Shown in pieces: positions 45,692 to 54,787 of a stretch of 64,000 nt of DNA. A model generated the notes under the pieces. That model worked only from the letters and a program-made list of their open reading frames with translations, did not search any database and had not been told where the DNA came from. Numbering within the stretch: the first letter of the stretch is position 1; each line of letters begins with the position of its first letter. The DNA comes from Desulfobacteraceae bacterium (GTDB lineage Bacteria; Desulfobacterota; Desulfobacteria; Desulfobacterales; JACKCP01). Where the stretch lies: the NCBI GenBank assembly GCA_020633955.1, contig JACKCP010000003.1, forward strand, positions 1 through 64,000, written 5' to 3'. The position numbers and the translations under genes were made by a program.

Positions 45692-47557
45692 ATGACAGAA
45701 GAAATAATTGGTACTTCCAATAAAGTTCTTGAGGTTGACCTGTCCTCAAAAACTTGGAGCATTTATGAGGTTTCCAGGCAGGAAAGAAAATTGTACATAG
45801 GAGCAAAAGGCCTTGGGTTGAAGCTGCTGTTTGACCGGATGAAACCAGGGGTTGATCCACTTGGTGAAGAAAACATGATTGCTGTAATGCCTGGTGTTTT
45901 AATGGGAACAAACGGTGTTTGTTCAGGACGGTTCCATGCTGTCTCCAAGTCTCCTCTGACAAATATTTTCAATACTTCATCATGCGGAGGACCATTTGGA
46001 ATGCAGCTTAAGACCGCAGGGTGGGATGGACTTATAATAAAAGGCAGATGCAGGACCCATACAATTTTAAAAATTGATAAAAAAGGTGCTTATTTTGAAG
46101 ACGGGGAATCTTTCTGGGGGCTTGATACAGAGGCAGTTCAGGAGAAGCTTCTAAAGGATAAAAAAGAAGCTGCACTGGTTATAGGTCCTGCAGGAGAAAA
46201 CGGAGTAAAATTTGCAAATATTGCATCAGGACACAGATTTCTTGGCAGAGGAGGTCTTGGTGCTGTAATGGGCTCCAAAAACCTTAAAGGAGTCGTTGTT
46301 AAAGGCGGTGACTATAAAATTGTTCCTGTAAACAAAAAAAAATTTGATAAGTGGAGAAAAAGGGGACAAAAATATATAAATCAAAATGAAATGAGTTCAT
46401 ATCTTTTAAGGAATTTTGGGACCAATGCAAACCTTAATCTTAATAACAGTGCAAACATCCTTCCTGTAAAAAATTTTACATCAGGCAGACATGATGAGGC
46501 CTACAAAATTTCCGGTGAAACAATAAAGGACGTTCATGACACAAGTTTTTCAACATGCAAGCCATGTGCAATCCTGTGCGGTCATAAAGGAAATTTCAAA
46601 GGTAAAAAAGTCAGCGTCCCCGAATTTGAGAGTGTTTCTCTTCTTGGATCAAACCTTAAAATTTTTGATTCAAACCTGATTTCCGGGTTTAATGAAATCT
46701 GTTCCAAAATGGGAATGGATACAATTTCTGCTGGAGGAACCCTTGCATGGATAATGGAAGCATCTGAAAAGGGAATTTTTGAATCTGACTTGAAATTTGG
46801 TTCTCCTGAAGGAATAGAGGATTTTTTATACGACATTGCATATTCAAGGGGTAAAGGTGCTGAAGCGGCTCTTGGATCAAGGGAGCTTTCAAGGAAATAC
46901 GGAGGCGAAGATTTTGCAATTCAGGTTAAAGGAATGGAAATGGCAGCCTATGATCCAAGAGGAGCATTTGGCCACGGACTTGGATATGCCGTGGCAAACA
47001 GGGGCGCATGCCATCTTTCAGCATACGTTGTTGCACTTGAAGTGTTTTTTGGACTTTTAAAGCCTGACAGCGTAAGAGCAAAGGCTGATTTTGTTAAATT
47101 TTTCGAGGATCTCACCTGCGGAATCAATTCATTGCAGACCTGTCAGTTCACAATGTATTCCTATACATTAGAACCGCTTTTATCAAAATATACTCCAAAT
47201 TTTATTTTAAATATTCTTATGATGAATATGCCAAAGCTTGCGATTTCACTTATTGATTTCAGTCTGTATTCCAAAATATTTACTTCAGTTACAGGAATAA
47301 AGATGTCCATGTGGGGTTTTAGAAGAGCTGGAGAAAGAATTCATATGCTTGAAAGGTATATGAATACAAGGGAAGGCATTTCAAGAAAAGACGATACTCT
47401 CCCTGCAAGAATGCTGGAAGAGCCCAATGAAACTGATAAAGATAAAAAAATAGTTCCTCTTGAAAAAATGCTTTCATCCTATTACAGGAAAAGAGGCTAC
47501 GATTCAAATGGAATTCCTTTGAAAACAAAACTTAAAAAACTTAAAATTGCCTCATAA
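45692..47557 (+). CDS. aor: Aldehyde:ferredoxin oxidoreductase (tungsten type)
   Basis: A 621-residue AOR. It oxidises aldehydes to acids with a tungsto-bispterin cofactor and a [4Fe-4S] cluster, reducing ferredoxin. The cofactor-binding segment LGRGGLGAVMGSKNLKG lies near 190. The cluster ligands are CKPCAILC (C-x2-C-x3-C) near 290 with a fourth Cys in NSLQTCQFTMYS near 480. The length is normal. It follows the alcohol dehydrogenase by 20 bases, which suggests alcohol to acid oxidation or the reverse. Confidence 0.94.
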   Translation: MTEEIIGTSNKVLEVDLSSKTWSIYEVSRQERKLYIGAKGLGLKLLFDRMKPGVDPLGEENMIAVMPGVLMGTNGVCSGRFHAVSKSPLTNIFNTSSCGGPFGMQLKTAGWDGLIIKGRCRTHTILKIDKKGAYFEDGESFWGLDTEAVQEKLLKDKKEAALVIGPAGENGVKFANIASGHRFLGRGGLGAVMGSKNLKGVVVKGGDYKIVPVNKKKFDKWRKRGQKYINQNEMSSYLLRNFGTNANLNLNNSANILPVKNFTSGRHDEAYKISGETIKDVHDTSFSTCKPCAILCGHKGNFKGKKVSVPEFESVSLLGSNLKIFDSNLISGFNEICSKMGMDTISAGGTLAWIMEASEKGIFESDLKFGSPEGIEDFLYDIAYSRGKGAEAALGSRELSRKYGGEDFAIQVKGMEMAAYDPRGAFGHGLGYAVANRGACHLSAYVVALEVFFGLLKPDSVRAKADFVKFFEDLTCGINSLQTCQFTMYSYTLEPLLSKYTPNFILNILMMNMPKLAISLIDFSLYSKIFTSVTGIKMSMWGFRRAGERIHMLERYMNTREGISRKDDTLPARMLEEPNETDKDKKIVPLEKMLSSYYRKRGYDSNGIPLKTKLKKLKIAS

Positions 47558-47570
47558 CTAAGTGTGGCCT

Positions 47571-47614
47571 ATCAAATCAACCCGGCTTCGTACTGGTTGC
47601 AGGGTTGATTTGAT
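47571..47614. repeat. 13-base perfect hairpin without T-tract
   Basis: atcaaatcaaccc (47571-47583) pairs perfectly with gggttgatttgat (47602-47614) across an 18-base loop. It follows the AOR stop by 14 bases. No T-run follows, so a classical Rho-independent terminator is unlikely. It may be an RNA-stabilising structure. Confidence 0.5.
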
Positions 47615-47618
47615 GGTA

Positions 47619-47705
47619 CAGGAATTGTTTATTTATCCATTCTAAAGTCAGACTCAAAATTTAATCCTCAAAATGCTCAATTTTAGATCAATCAATGAAT
47701 TCCTG
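47619..47705. repeat. Dispersed repeat with flanking inverted ends, copy 1
   Basis: caggaatt (47619-47626) and aattcctg (47698-47705) flank the core gtcaga.tcaaaatttaatcctcaaaat. The same core recurs at about 63238-63275 but with different, equally inverted flanks (cgaaaacg and cgttttcg). The conservation of pairing rather than flank sequence is notable. Confidence 0.5.
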
Positions 47706-47831
47706 CTTTTTAATATCAAATATCAGGCTGTTTTCACTCGTTGAAAAAAATCTGTTTTGGAAGATTGCTGATTTTTTAAAAGATTTTGAAATGGTCAGTT
47801 TCATTTAGAACGGCTGTTGCATTCCTTGTGG

Positions 47832-47954
47832 GCCTCATTCTCGCTTAAGCTCCCAGTCAGGAAATAAAAAAACTATCTCCTGAAACCGGCTCAGAAAAAA
47901 TACAGCATCCGTTTCCAAAAAGGATTTTTCTCAGTTTTTAAGCTGAATAGTTAC
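47832..47954. repeat. MITE-like palindromic repeat, copy B
   Basis: Contains gcctcattctcgcttaagctc (inverted relative to copy A) and ends in ctcagtttttaagctgaatag then ttac as copy A does. Copy B is longer and partly rearranged. It lies in the gene-free stretch 47558-48312; beyond it, 47955-48312 is AT-rich with no gene. Confidence 0.5.
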
Positions 47955-48312
47955 AAAATTTTTAAAATTATGATTTCTTCTTAATCCCAAATTATTCTTT
48001 TTTGCAGGTGTTTTTTGTTTAAGTGTTTGGTTTTTCAGGCTATATTAATTGTGATAATTTTTTTTGTGATTTATTCTTAAATAGAAAATAAGAAAATAAA
48101 ACTCACAAACAACAAAAAAATAAGAAAAAATTAAAAAACAACTGAAAATAAAAGAATTTAAGAGATTTTAAACTATAATCTGATTTATTTCTTAAATTTA
48201 AGCTCAATTTGACAAATAAAATTAATTACCATATCTTTATTCATCGCTAAAAATTTGAACCAGAATCTCATTGTTAAGATTTCTCTAATTTCAGAAATAT
48301 TAAGGAGGCAGT
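47955..48312. other. Gene-free AT-rich leader before the KamA-family gene
   Basis: No open reading frame, hairpin terminator or recognised riboswitch is seen in these 358 bases. AAGGAGG-type sequence at about 48302-48308 is the ribosome site of the next gene. A promoter probably lies here but no clear -35/-10 pair was identified. Confidence 0.4.
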
Positions 48313-49653
48313 ATGAGCGAGCACGAATTTAAAGCCTATAATAAGAAAAGTCTAAATAAAATCAAATATTTGGATAGAATTGACCCGGAAATAAAAAAAG
48401 ATATTGAAATTTGCACCAATATTATACCTTTCAGAGTCAGCAGCTATGTTATTGATGAGCTTATTGACTGGGATAAAGTTCCTGATGATCCGATTTTTCA
48501 GATGACTTTTCCACAGCCGGGAATGATTGGAACAGAAAAATTCAATAAACTTAAATTTCTTTATCTTAACGGACAAAATGAAGATTTCAATACAGAAGTA
48601 AGAAATATCCATTTTGCAATGAATCCGCATCCAGCAGGACAAAAGGATATGAATATTCCTGTAATGGATAACAGAACTCTTCCGGGAATGCAGCATAAAT
48701 ATGATGAAACCGTTCTTTTTTTCCCAAGTCAGGGCCAGCTTTGTCACAGTTTCTGTACTTATTGCTTCAGATGGGCACAGTTTATTGGTCTTCAGGATCT
48801 GAAATTTTCATCCAGGGAAAAGGAAAGTCTTTACAGATACATAACAATCAACCCTCTTATTACTGATCTTCTGTTTACAGGAGGCGACCCTATGGTCATG
48901 AAAGCATCTGTTATTGAAAAATACGTCGAGCCTTTCATACAGCAAAAGCCGGATCATCTTCAGAATATAAGATTTGGAACAAAGGCTCTTGCATACTGGC
49001 CTTACAGATTTTTTGATGACAAGGATTCAGATGAATTGATGAGACTTTTTGAAAAGATTGTTGACAAAGGATATCATCTTGCTGTTATGGCTCATTTTTC
49101 CCACTACAGAGAACTTGAAACTCCAGCAGTTGAAAAGGCAGTTAAAAGGCTTAGATCTGTTGGAGCACAGATACGATGCCAGGCACCATTAATAAAAAAT
49201 ATCAATGATAAAAGCATTGTCTGGGAAAAAATGTGGAAAGATCAGGTTAAGCTTGGTGCTGTTCCTTATTATTTTTTTGTGGAAAGGGATACAGGGCCGA
49301 AAAATTATTTTGAAGTACCTCTTGTCAAAGCATTGGAAATTTTTACCAATGCATATAGAAATGTGTCCGGACTTGCAAGGACAGTAAGGGGACCTTCAAT
49401 GTCTGCCGGCCCGGGTAAAATACTTCTTGAAGATATAAATGAGATAAATGGTGAAAAAGTTTTTGTTTTAAAATTTGTTCAGTCAAGAATAAAAGAGTTT
49501 GTCAATAAGGTCTTTTTTGCGAAATACAATGAAAATGCATCGTGGATTGACGATCTTGAGCCAGCATTTGGGGAAAAGGAGTTTTTCTATGAAAAAAGAT
49601 ACAGTGAACTCAGGAATAATAAAATCAATATTTTAAAAAACTGCGTAAAATGA
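48313..49653 (+). CDS. KamA-family radical SAM aminomutase-like protein
   Basis: A 446-residue member of the lysine 2,3-aminomutase group of radical SAM enzymes. The [4Fe-4S] motif is CHSFCTYCFRWAQF near residue 140 (C-x3-C-x2-C), and FTGGDPMVMKASVIEK supplies the SAM-binding GGD. Further family segments are VPYYFFVERDTGPK-like near 315 and RGPSMSAGPGKILLED near 370, where Lys could hold PLP. Substrate could be lysine, glutamate or another amino acid. It is monocistronic upstream of nuoA. Confidence 0.8.
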   Translation: MSEHEFKAYNKKSLNKIKYLDRIDPEIKKDIEICTNIIPFRVSSYVIDELIDWDKVPDDPIFQMTFPQPGMIGTEKFNKLKFLYLNGQNEDFNTEVRNIHFAMNPHPAGQKDMNIPVMDNRTLPGMQHKYDETVLFFPSQGQLCHSFCTYCFRWAQFIGLQDLKFSSREKESLYRYITINPLITDLLFTGGDPMVMKASVIEKYVEPFIQQKPDHLQNIRFGTKALAYWPYRFFDDKDSDELMRLFEKIVDKGYHLAVMAHFSHYRELETPAVEKAVKRLRSVGAQIRCQAPLIKNINDKSIVWEKMWKDQVKLGAVPYYFFVERDTGPKNYFEVPLVKALEIFTNAYRNVSGLARTVRGPSMSAGPGKILLEDINEINGEKVFVLKFVQSRIKEFVNKVFFAKYNENASWIDDLEPAFGEKEFFYEKRYSELRNNKINILKNCVK

Positions 49654-49671
49654 GAATTGAATAGTTTATTT

Positions 49672-49729
49672 GTAACTATTCAGCTTAAAAACTGAGAAAA
49701 AGCCCTTCTAAATTGAACTGAACAGTTAC
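49672..49729. repeat. MITE-like palindromic repeat, copy C (short)
   Basis: The element starts gtaactattcagcttaaaaactgag and ends gaactgaacagttac, which pair as inverted ends. It is the short relative of copies A and B. It sits between the KamA-family stop and nuoA. Confidence 0.6.
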
Positions 49730-49780
49730 GTTTATTTTTAGGAAAATAATTATTTAAGGTTAATTTTTTTATTATTATCC

Positions 49781-49809
49781 TTGACACATCCATATTTATG
49801 GAACTAAAA
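49781..49809 (+). promoter_or_regulatory. Putative promoter of the nuo operon
   Basis: TTGACA at 49781-49786 has a weak -10-like taaaaa at about 17-18 bases. The nuoA ATG follows 40 bases further on. It is the only -35 consensus in the 195-base gap. Confidence 0.35.
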
Positions 49810-49848
49810 AAATAATTTCGGCACAAACCTGATACAGGAGACAAGTAA

Positions 49849-50238
49849 ATGTCAGATGAATTACTAATTCAGTATCTTTATATCATATCCTTTCTTATTG
49901 GAGGTTTTCTTGCTGCTTTTGCGCCTTTTATTGTTGCATGGCTTATAAAACCTAAAAGACTGGATTCCGCTAGAACAATAGATACTTATGAATGCGGTAT
50001 GAAGCCATATGGTGAAATGTGGAACTTTCGATACGGAGCCGCATATTATCTTTATGCTCTAATTTTTTTAGCCTTTGATGTTGATGTTCTCTATCTTTTT
50101 CCTGTTGCAACAGCTTTTGATTCCGTTGGAGCCTGGAGAGGGATTTTTGAACTCTTTCTTTTCATAGGAATTTTATCCCTTGCAATTGTTTATGCCTGGA
50201 AAAAGGGTGTTTTCAGCTGGGAGAGGAAAAGGGTTTAA
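49849..50238 (+). CDS. nuoA: NADH-quinone oxidoreductase subunit A
   Basis: A 129-residue membrane subunit with three helices. The conserved loop DTYECGMKPYGEMWNFRYGA near residue 50 and FDVDVLYLFP near 90 are diagnostic for NuoA. It opens an operon with short gaps or overlaps down to nuoN. Confidence 0.94.
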   Translation: MSDELLIQYLYIISFLIGGFLAAFAPFIVAWLIKPKRLDSARTIDTYECGMKPYGEMWNFRYGAAYYLYALIFLAFDVDVLYLFPVATAFDSVGAWRGIFELFLFIGILSLAIVYAWKKGVFSWERKRV

Positions 50239-50241
50239 ATA

Positions 50242-50787
50242 ATGGAAAAATTTATTGAAAATATAAAAACAGGGGCATTAAGGGAAACTCAGGATTATTC
50301 GGATCAGGGTCTTGTACTTAAATTTGCCCAGGCTGAAACTTTGCTAAAACATTGCCAGGCAAACTCTCTCTGGCCGATGACCTTTGGAATCGCATGTTGT
50401 GCAATAGAAATGATGAGTGTTGGAATGGCAAGATTTGATGCTTCAAGATACGGAGCTGAAGTTTTCAGACCTTCACCAAGACAAAGCGATGTAATGATAG
50501 TTGCAGGAACAGTCAATAAGAAAATGGCTGAAACAGTTGTAACTCTGTACGAGCAGATGCCTGAACCTAAATGGGTTATTGCCATGGGAAACTGTGCAGT
50601 TTCAGGCGGGCCTTTTGCTATTGAAGAAAATTATACTGTTATTGAAGGTGTTGACAAACTGATTCCTGTTGATGTTTATGTGCCAGGATGTCCTCCAAGA
50701 CCGGAAGCTCTTCTTGAGGGAATTTTCAAGCTTCAGGAAAAAATTACAGGAAAACGTCATCCATTTCCTCAAAACAGACATCCCTAA
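50242..50787 (+). CDS. nuoB: NADH-quinone oxidoreductase subunit B
   Basis: A 181-residue subunit that holds the N2 [4Fe-4S] cluster. The tandem cysteines are in [18 protein letters not shown], with further ligands at [11 protein letters not shown] and [15 protein letters not shown]. All four cysteines are intact. Gap to nuoA is three bases. Confidence 0.96.
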   Translation: MEKFIENIKTGALRETQDYSDQGLVLKFAQAETLLKHCQANSLWPMTFGIACCAIEMMSVGMARFDASRYGAEVFRPSPRQSDVMIVAGTVNKKMAETVVTLYEQMPEPKWVIAMGNCAVSGGPFAIEENYTVIEGVDKLIPVDVYVPGCPPRPEALLEGIFKLQEKITGKRHPFPQNRHP

Positions 50788-50804
50788 GGAGTTGGTTAAT
50801 TATC

Positions 50805-51269
50805 ATGGATACAGGCAAAGTTATAAAAGAAATTGAAAAAATATCTGCAAAGTCAGAAAGTATACATATTCTTCCCGGAGTAGAATATGAATGTAATACC
50901 GCAGCTGAAAATATCAGAGAGTTTGCATCTGTTCTTTATAAAAATAATTATATGCTTTTATTTGTAACTGCAGTTCATATTGAACCATACCCTGTAGTTG
51001 TTTATCAGTTTGTTTGTCCCGAAACAAAGTCAAGGATAAGAGCAAGGGTGTTCTGCGGTGAAAACAAGTCGGTTCCCACTATCTCTGATATTTTTAATGG
51101 TGCAAACTGGTATGAAAGAGAAGTAATGGAATTTTTCGGGATTGATTTTAATGGTCTTGAAGATAAAAGAACCCTGATTCTTGATGAATCTGATAAAAAT
51201 TTAAATCCTCTGCTTAAAAAAGAAGGAAAAGCACTTAGTGCAGATGAAACAGGATTTGGAAATAACTAG
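50805..51269 (+). CDS. nuoC: NADH-quinone oxidoreductase subunit C
   Basis: A 154-residue peripheral subunit. VCPETKSRIRARVFCGENKS, VPTISDIFNGANWYEREVME and FFGIDFNGLEDKRTLILDE match the NuoC core. It is a separate gene and not fused to nuoD. An 86-base gap follows before nuoD. Confidence 0.92.
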   Translation: MDTGKVIKEIEKISAKSESIHILPGVEYECNTAAENIREFASVLYKNNYMLLFVTAVHIEPYPVVVYQFVCPETKSRIRARVFCGENKSVPTISDIFNGANWYEREVMEFFGIDFNGLEDKRTLILDESDKNLNPLLKKEGKALSADETGFGNN

Positions 51270-51355
51270 TGTGCTTTACTAAATTGGAAGATCAGTTGAT
51301 ATTTTGGCTGGCAGAATAAATTAACAGACACAAAGTCACAGGAAATATAATTACA

Positions 51356-52492
51356 ATGACTTTTAAAAACGAAACCGAACCTGAAAATTTGGAAAAAAAC
51401 GGTCAGCACAAGTTTCTGCTTAACATGGGCCCACAGCATCCAAGTACCCACGGTGTTTTAAGGCTTGTGCTTGAAATGGACGGTGAATATGTTACAGGCA
51501 TAGACCCTGTTATCGGTTATGGTCACCGTATGCATGAAAAAATTGCGGAAGTGAGGCCGGCACAGTCATTTCTTCCAAATACTGCAAGAATGGATTATGT
51601 CTGTGCTCTTCCCTATAACCATGGTTATGTGTCACTTCTGGAGCAGATGACCGGAATAGAAGTGCCTGAGCGTGCAGAGTATATAAGAGTTATAACAGTT
51701 GAGCTTAACAGGCTTGCAAGCCATTTGCTCTGGCTTGGTACATTTCTTCTGGATCTTGGTGCCTTTACCCCAATTTTATATTGCTTCGACGACAGAGAAC
51801 ATATCCTGGATATTTTGGAAAGTCTGACCGGCTCAAGGCTTACATACAGTTTTCACAGAGTCGGAGGTGTTTATAAAGACATTGACGACAGTTTTATTGA
51901 AAAATCCCGTGAATTCATGAAAAGGCTTGAGAAAAGATTTAATGTCTATGACAAGCTTGTAACAGGTAATATTATTTTCAGAAAAAGAGCTGAAGGCGTT
52001 GGAATTGTTACTTCAGATATTGCCAGAAGATACGGTATTACAGGCCCCAATCTCAGAGGAAGCGGAATTTCATACGATGTAAGAAAGGCTTTTCCATATT
52101 CAGTATATGACAAGTTTGATTTTGAAATTCCGGTTGGAAAAAACGGTGACTGTCTCGACCGCTATAATGTAAGAATAAATGAAATGAAACAGAGCCTGAG
52201 AATTCTTTCCCAGGCTTTTGATATGATACCAGAAGGCGATATAAGAGCAAAAGTTCCCAAAAAGCTGAAAATTCCAAAAGGACAGTCCTCTTTTTCAGTT
52301 GAAGCTGCAAGGGGAGAGCTCTGTTACTATATGGTATCGGATGGAACCGATGTTCCATACAGACTAAAGGCGAGGGTTCCGTCCTATGGCAATCTTTCAG
52401 CACTTGCAGAAATTTGCGAGGGAATGCTTCTTGCTGATCTTGTGGCAGTCATGGGCAGTTTTGATCTGGTAATTCCTGAAATAGACAGGTAG
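51356..52492 (+). CDS. nuoD: NADH-quinone oxidoreductase subunit D
   Basis: A 378-residue subunit that forms part of the quinone site. NMGPQHPSTHGVLRLVLEMD is at the N-terminus, HRMHEKIAEVRPAQSFLPNT follows, and TGPNLRGSGISYDVRKAFPY and ARGELCYYMVSDGT are in order. The His and Tyr of the quinone-binding region are in place. AGGAAAT is near the start. Confidence 0.96.
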   Translation: MTFKNETEPENLEKNGQHKFLLNMGPQHPSTHGVLRLVLEMDGEYVTGIDPVIGYGHRMHEKIAEVRPAQSFLPNTARMDYVCALPYNHGYVSLLEQMTGIEVPERAEYIRVITVELNRLASHLLWLGTFLLDLGAFTPILYCFDDREHILDILESLTGSRLTYSFHRVGGVYKDIDDSFIEKSREFMKRLEKRFNVYDKLVTGNIIFRKRAEGVGIVTSDIARRYGITGPNLRGSGISYDVRKAFPYSVYDKFDFEIPVGKNGDCLDRYNVRINEMKQSLRILSQAFDMIPEGDIRAKVPKKLKIPKGQSSFSVEAARGELCYYMVSDGTDVPYRLKARVPSYGNLSALAEICEGMLLADLVAVMGSFDLVIPEIDR

Positions 52493-52496
52493 AAAA

Positions 52497-53480
52497 ATGG
52501 ATTTTATTGCAAATTTACCACCACATTTTTTTAGAATACCCATTGCATTGACTCTTGTAATATCACTTGTTTTCATCAATGCACTGATAATGGTTTATCT
52601 TGAAAGAAAAATTGCAGGCCATATGCAGTTCAGGCTTGGACCTATGGAAGTAGGCTGGCATGGTCTTCTACAGACTGCAATTGACGCTGTAAAACTGATG
52701 TCTAAGCAGCTTATTGTACCAGATAAAGCACATACAAGGCTTTTCAGAATAGCACCGCTGCTTGCATTTACTCCTGCTGTTCTTCCTTTTGCTGTAATGC
52801 CTTTTGCTCCAAACCTTCAGGCTGTTGATATCAACATTGGAGTTATATTTATCATTGCCATGGCATCCCTGAATGTCATGGCAATATTTGTTGCTGGATG
52901 GGCATCAAACAACAAATATGCACTTCTTGGAGCAATGAGATCTGTTTCACAAAATATAGCATATGAAATTCCGGTGCTGCTTTCTCTTTTATCTGCTGTT
53001 TTTGTAGTAGGTTCATTCAGCCTTGGAGATATTGTAGGATATCAGGGCAAAATATGGCTTTTTATTGTTCAGCCCCTTGCTTTTCTCATTTATTTTGTTT
53101 CAAGTGTTGCTGAAACAAACAGAGCTCCTTTCGACCTTCCTGAAGCTGAAAGCGAGCTTACAGCAGGATTCCACACTGAATACAGCGGTATGGCCTTTGC
53201 TCTGTTTTTTCTTGGTGAATACACAGAAATGTTTGTTGTAAGCTCAATTGCAACAGCTGTATTTTTAGGCGGCTGGCACGGATTTCCACTGCCTTTTTTT
53301 GAATATTCATCTGTTGTATGGTTTCTTTTAAAGACATATTTTCTCATGTTTTTGATGATCTGGTTCAGATGGACTTTCCCAAGGGTAAGATTTGACCAGC
53401 TGCTTAATTTTTCCTGGAAATATCTTATTCCTTTTTCACTTGTAAATCTTTTAATTACAGCAGTGGTAGTGAAGCTATGA
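52497..53480 (+). CDS. nuoH: NADH-quinone oxidoreductase subunit H
   Basis: A 327-residue membrane subunit with eight predicted helices. MVYLERKIAGHMQFRLGPME, QTAIDAVKLMSKQLIVPDKA, AETNRAPFDLPEAESELTAG, GFHTEYSGM and FLMIWFRWTFPRVRFDQLLN are diagnostic. It links the quinone site to the proton channels. It overlaps nuoI by four bases. Confidence 0.96.
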   Translation: MDFIANLPPHFFRIPIALTLVISLVFINALIMVYLERKIAGHMQFRLGPMEVGWHGLLQTAIDAVKLMSKQLIVPDKAHTRLFRIAPLLAFTPAVLPFAVMPFAPNLQAVDINIGVIFIIAMASLNVMAIFVAGWASNNKYALLGAMRSVSQNIAYEIPVLLSLLSAVFVVGSFSLGDIVGYQGKIWLFIVQPLAFLIYFVSSVAETNRAPFDLPEAESELTAGFHTEYSGMAFALFFLGEYTEMFVVSSIATAVFLGGWHGFPLPFFEYSSVVWFLLKTYFLMFLMIWFRWTFPRVRFDQLLNFSWKYLIPFSLVNLLITAVVVKL

Positions 53481-53920
53481 AAAAATATTTTGGAGAACTT
53501 TTTACAGGAGCAAAGAGTCTGATTGAGGGGATGATAATAACAATCAAAGCCTTTTTTTCTCCTGTTGTAACCGTACAGTATCCAAGGGAAAAAAATATAA
53601 TCCCTGATGCTTACCGCGGACATGTAGTAATGGTTTTAAATGAGAAAACAGGCGAACATAAATGTATTGCCTGTGGAACCTGCGAAAGGGCTTGTCCTTC
53701 AAACTGTTTTAAAATTCTGACAGAAAAAAAAGAAGGTGAGAAGAAAAAGACTCTTACAGCCTTTTATCTTGATTTTACAAAATGCTCTCTTTGCGGAATC
53801 TGTGTTGAGTCCTGCCCTGTTGGTGCAATTGAATATTCAAATGAATATAACCTGGCAGGTTTTACAAAAGAAGAATTTCACTATGATCTTCTTAAGTGCC
53901 TGAAGGAGACCTCATGCTGA
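53477..53920 (+). CDS. nuoI: NADH-quinone oxidoreductase subunit I
   Basis: A 147-residue ferredoxin-like subunit with two [4Fe-4S] motifs: CIACGTCERACPSNC and CSLCGICVESCPVGAIEY. The leading RGHVVMVLNEKTGEHK fits the family. It passes electrons to NuoB. Without NuoEFG the source is probably ferredoxin or another carrier (inference from the operon content). Confidence 0.95.
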   Translation: MKKYFGELFTGAKSLIEGMIITIKAFFSPVVTVQYPREKNIIPDAYRGHVVMVLNEKTGEHKCIACGTCERACPSNCFKILTEKKEGEKKKTLTAFYLDFTKCSLCGICVESCPVGAIEYSNEYNLAGFTKEEFHYDLLKCLKETSC

Positions 53921-54432
53921 TTTATCATTATATTTCCGAAATTTTATTTTTTGCATTTATTGTTCTGACTTTTTTTGGTGGAATACTTGCTGTAAGGTCA
54001 AAACTTATAATTCATTCGGTTCTTGGACTTGCTGTATGTTTCCTTGGAGTTGCGGGGCTTTATTTTTATCTTGACTCTCCATTTCTTTCAATGATGCAGA
54101 TACTTATCTATGTTGGTGCAATCTGTATAGTTCTTGTTTTTGGAGTTATGGTTGGATACACACCTACACAGATAGCGGAAAAGCATTTAAAAGGGAAAAA
54201 CCTTGTTCTTGCAGTTATGTCAGGAGCTTTAGTTTTTTCGCTGATGACGGCAGTAATCTTTAAGTCGGAGTTTGTTCCTGCAGCAAAGAGAACAGGTGAT
54301 TTTTCCATGGAATGGCTTGGAAGATCTCTTTTATATGATTACTGTCTGGCATTTGAACTTATTTCTCTTATTTTACTTGCAGCAATTGTCGGGGCAATAA
54401 TACTCGGACAAGGCGGAAGAGGGGATAATTAA
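53914..54432 (+). CDS. nuoJ: NADH-quinone oxidoreductase subunit J
   Basis: A 172-residue five-helix subunit. ATG 53914 is chosen over an in-frame earlier ATG because AAGGAG lies just before it. MQILIYVGAICIVLVFGVMV is the diagnostic segment. It overlaps nuoI by seven bases. Confidence 0.92.
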   Translation: MLIYHYISEILFFAFIVLTFFGGILAVRSKLIIHSVLGLAVCFLGVAGLYFYLDSPFLSMMQILIYVGAICIVLVFGVMVGYTPTQIAEKHLKGKNLVLAVMSGALVFSLMTAVIFKSEFVPAAKRTGDFSMEWLGRSLLYDYCLAFELISLILLAAIVGAIILGQGGRGDN

Positions 54433-54433
54433 C

Positions 54434-54751
54434 ATGTTTTTCAGTCAAACTTTGGAAACCTATCTGCTGATTGCCGTTTTTCTGTTTGTTACAGGAATTT
54501 ACGGGATGATTCAGCACAGATCCTTTGTCGGTATGCTTATTTCAGCCGAGCTTGTGCTGAATTCTGCAGCTTTGAACTTTATGGCCTTTAATAAGTTTAC
54601 TGCTCCTGACCCTGCTGTTGGTCAGGTTTTTACCTTATTTATAATGGGGATTGCCGCAGCTGAGGTTGCAATAGCCATAAGCATGGTTCTTGCAGTTTAC
54701 AGACGCTACAGATGTGATGATCCTGACGATGTACATGAAATGAAACATTAA
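54434..54751 (+). CDS. nuoK: NADH-quinone oxidoreductase subunit K
   Basis: A 105-residue three-helix subunit. GMIQHRSFVGMLISAELVLN with its conserved membrane Glu and AAAEVAIAISMVLAVYRRY are diagnostic. One base separates it from nuoJ. Confidence 0.95.
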   Translation: MFFSQTLETYLLIAVFLFVTGIYGMIQHRSFVGMLISAELVLNSAALNFMAFNKFTAPDPAVGQVFTLFIMGIAAAEVAIAISMVLAVYRRYRCDDPDDVHEMKH

Positions 54752-54787
54752 TATCAATATTTCAAATATTTTACAGGAATTTCACCA

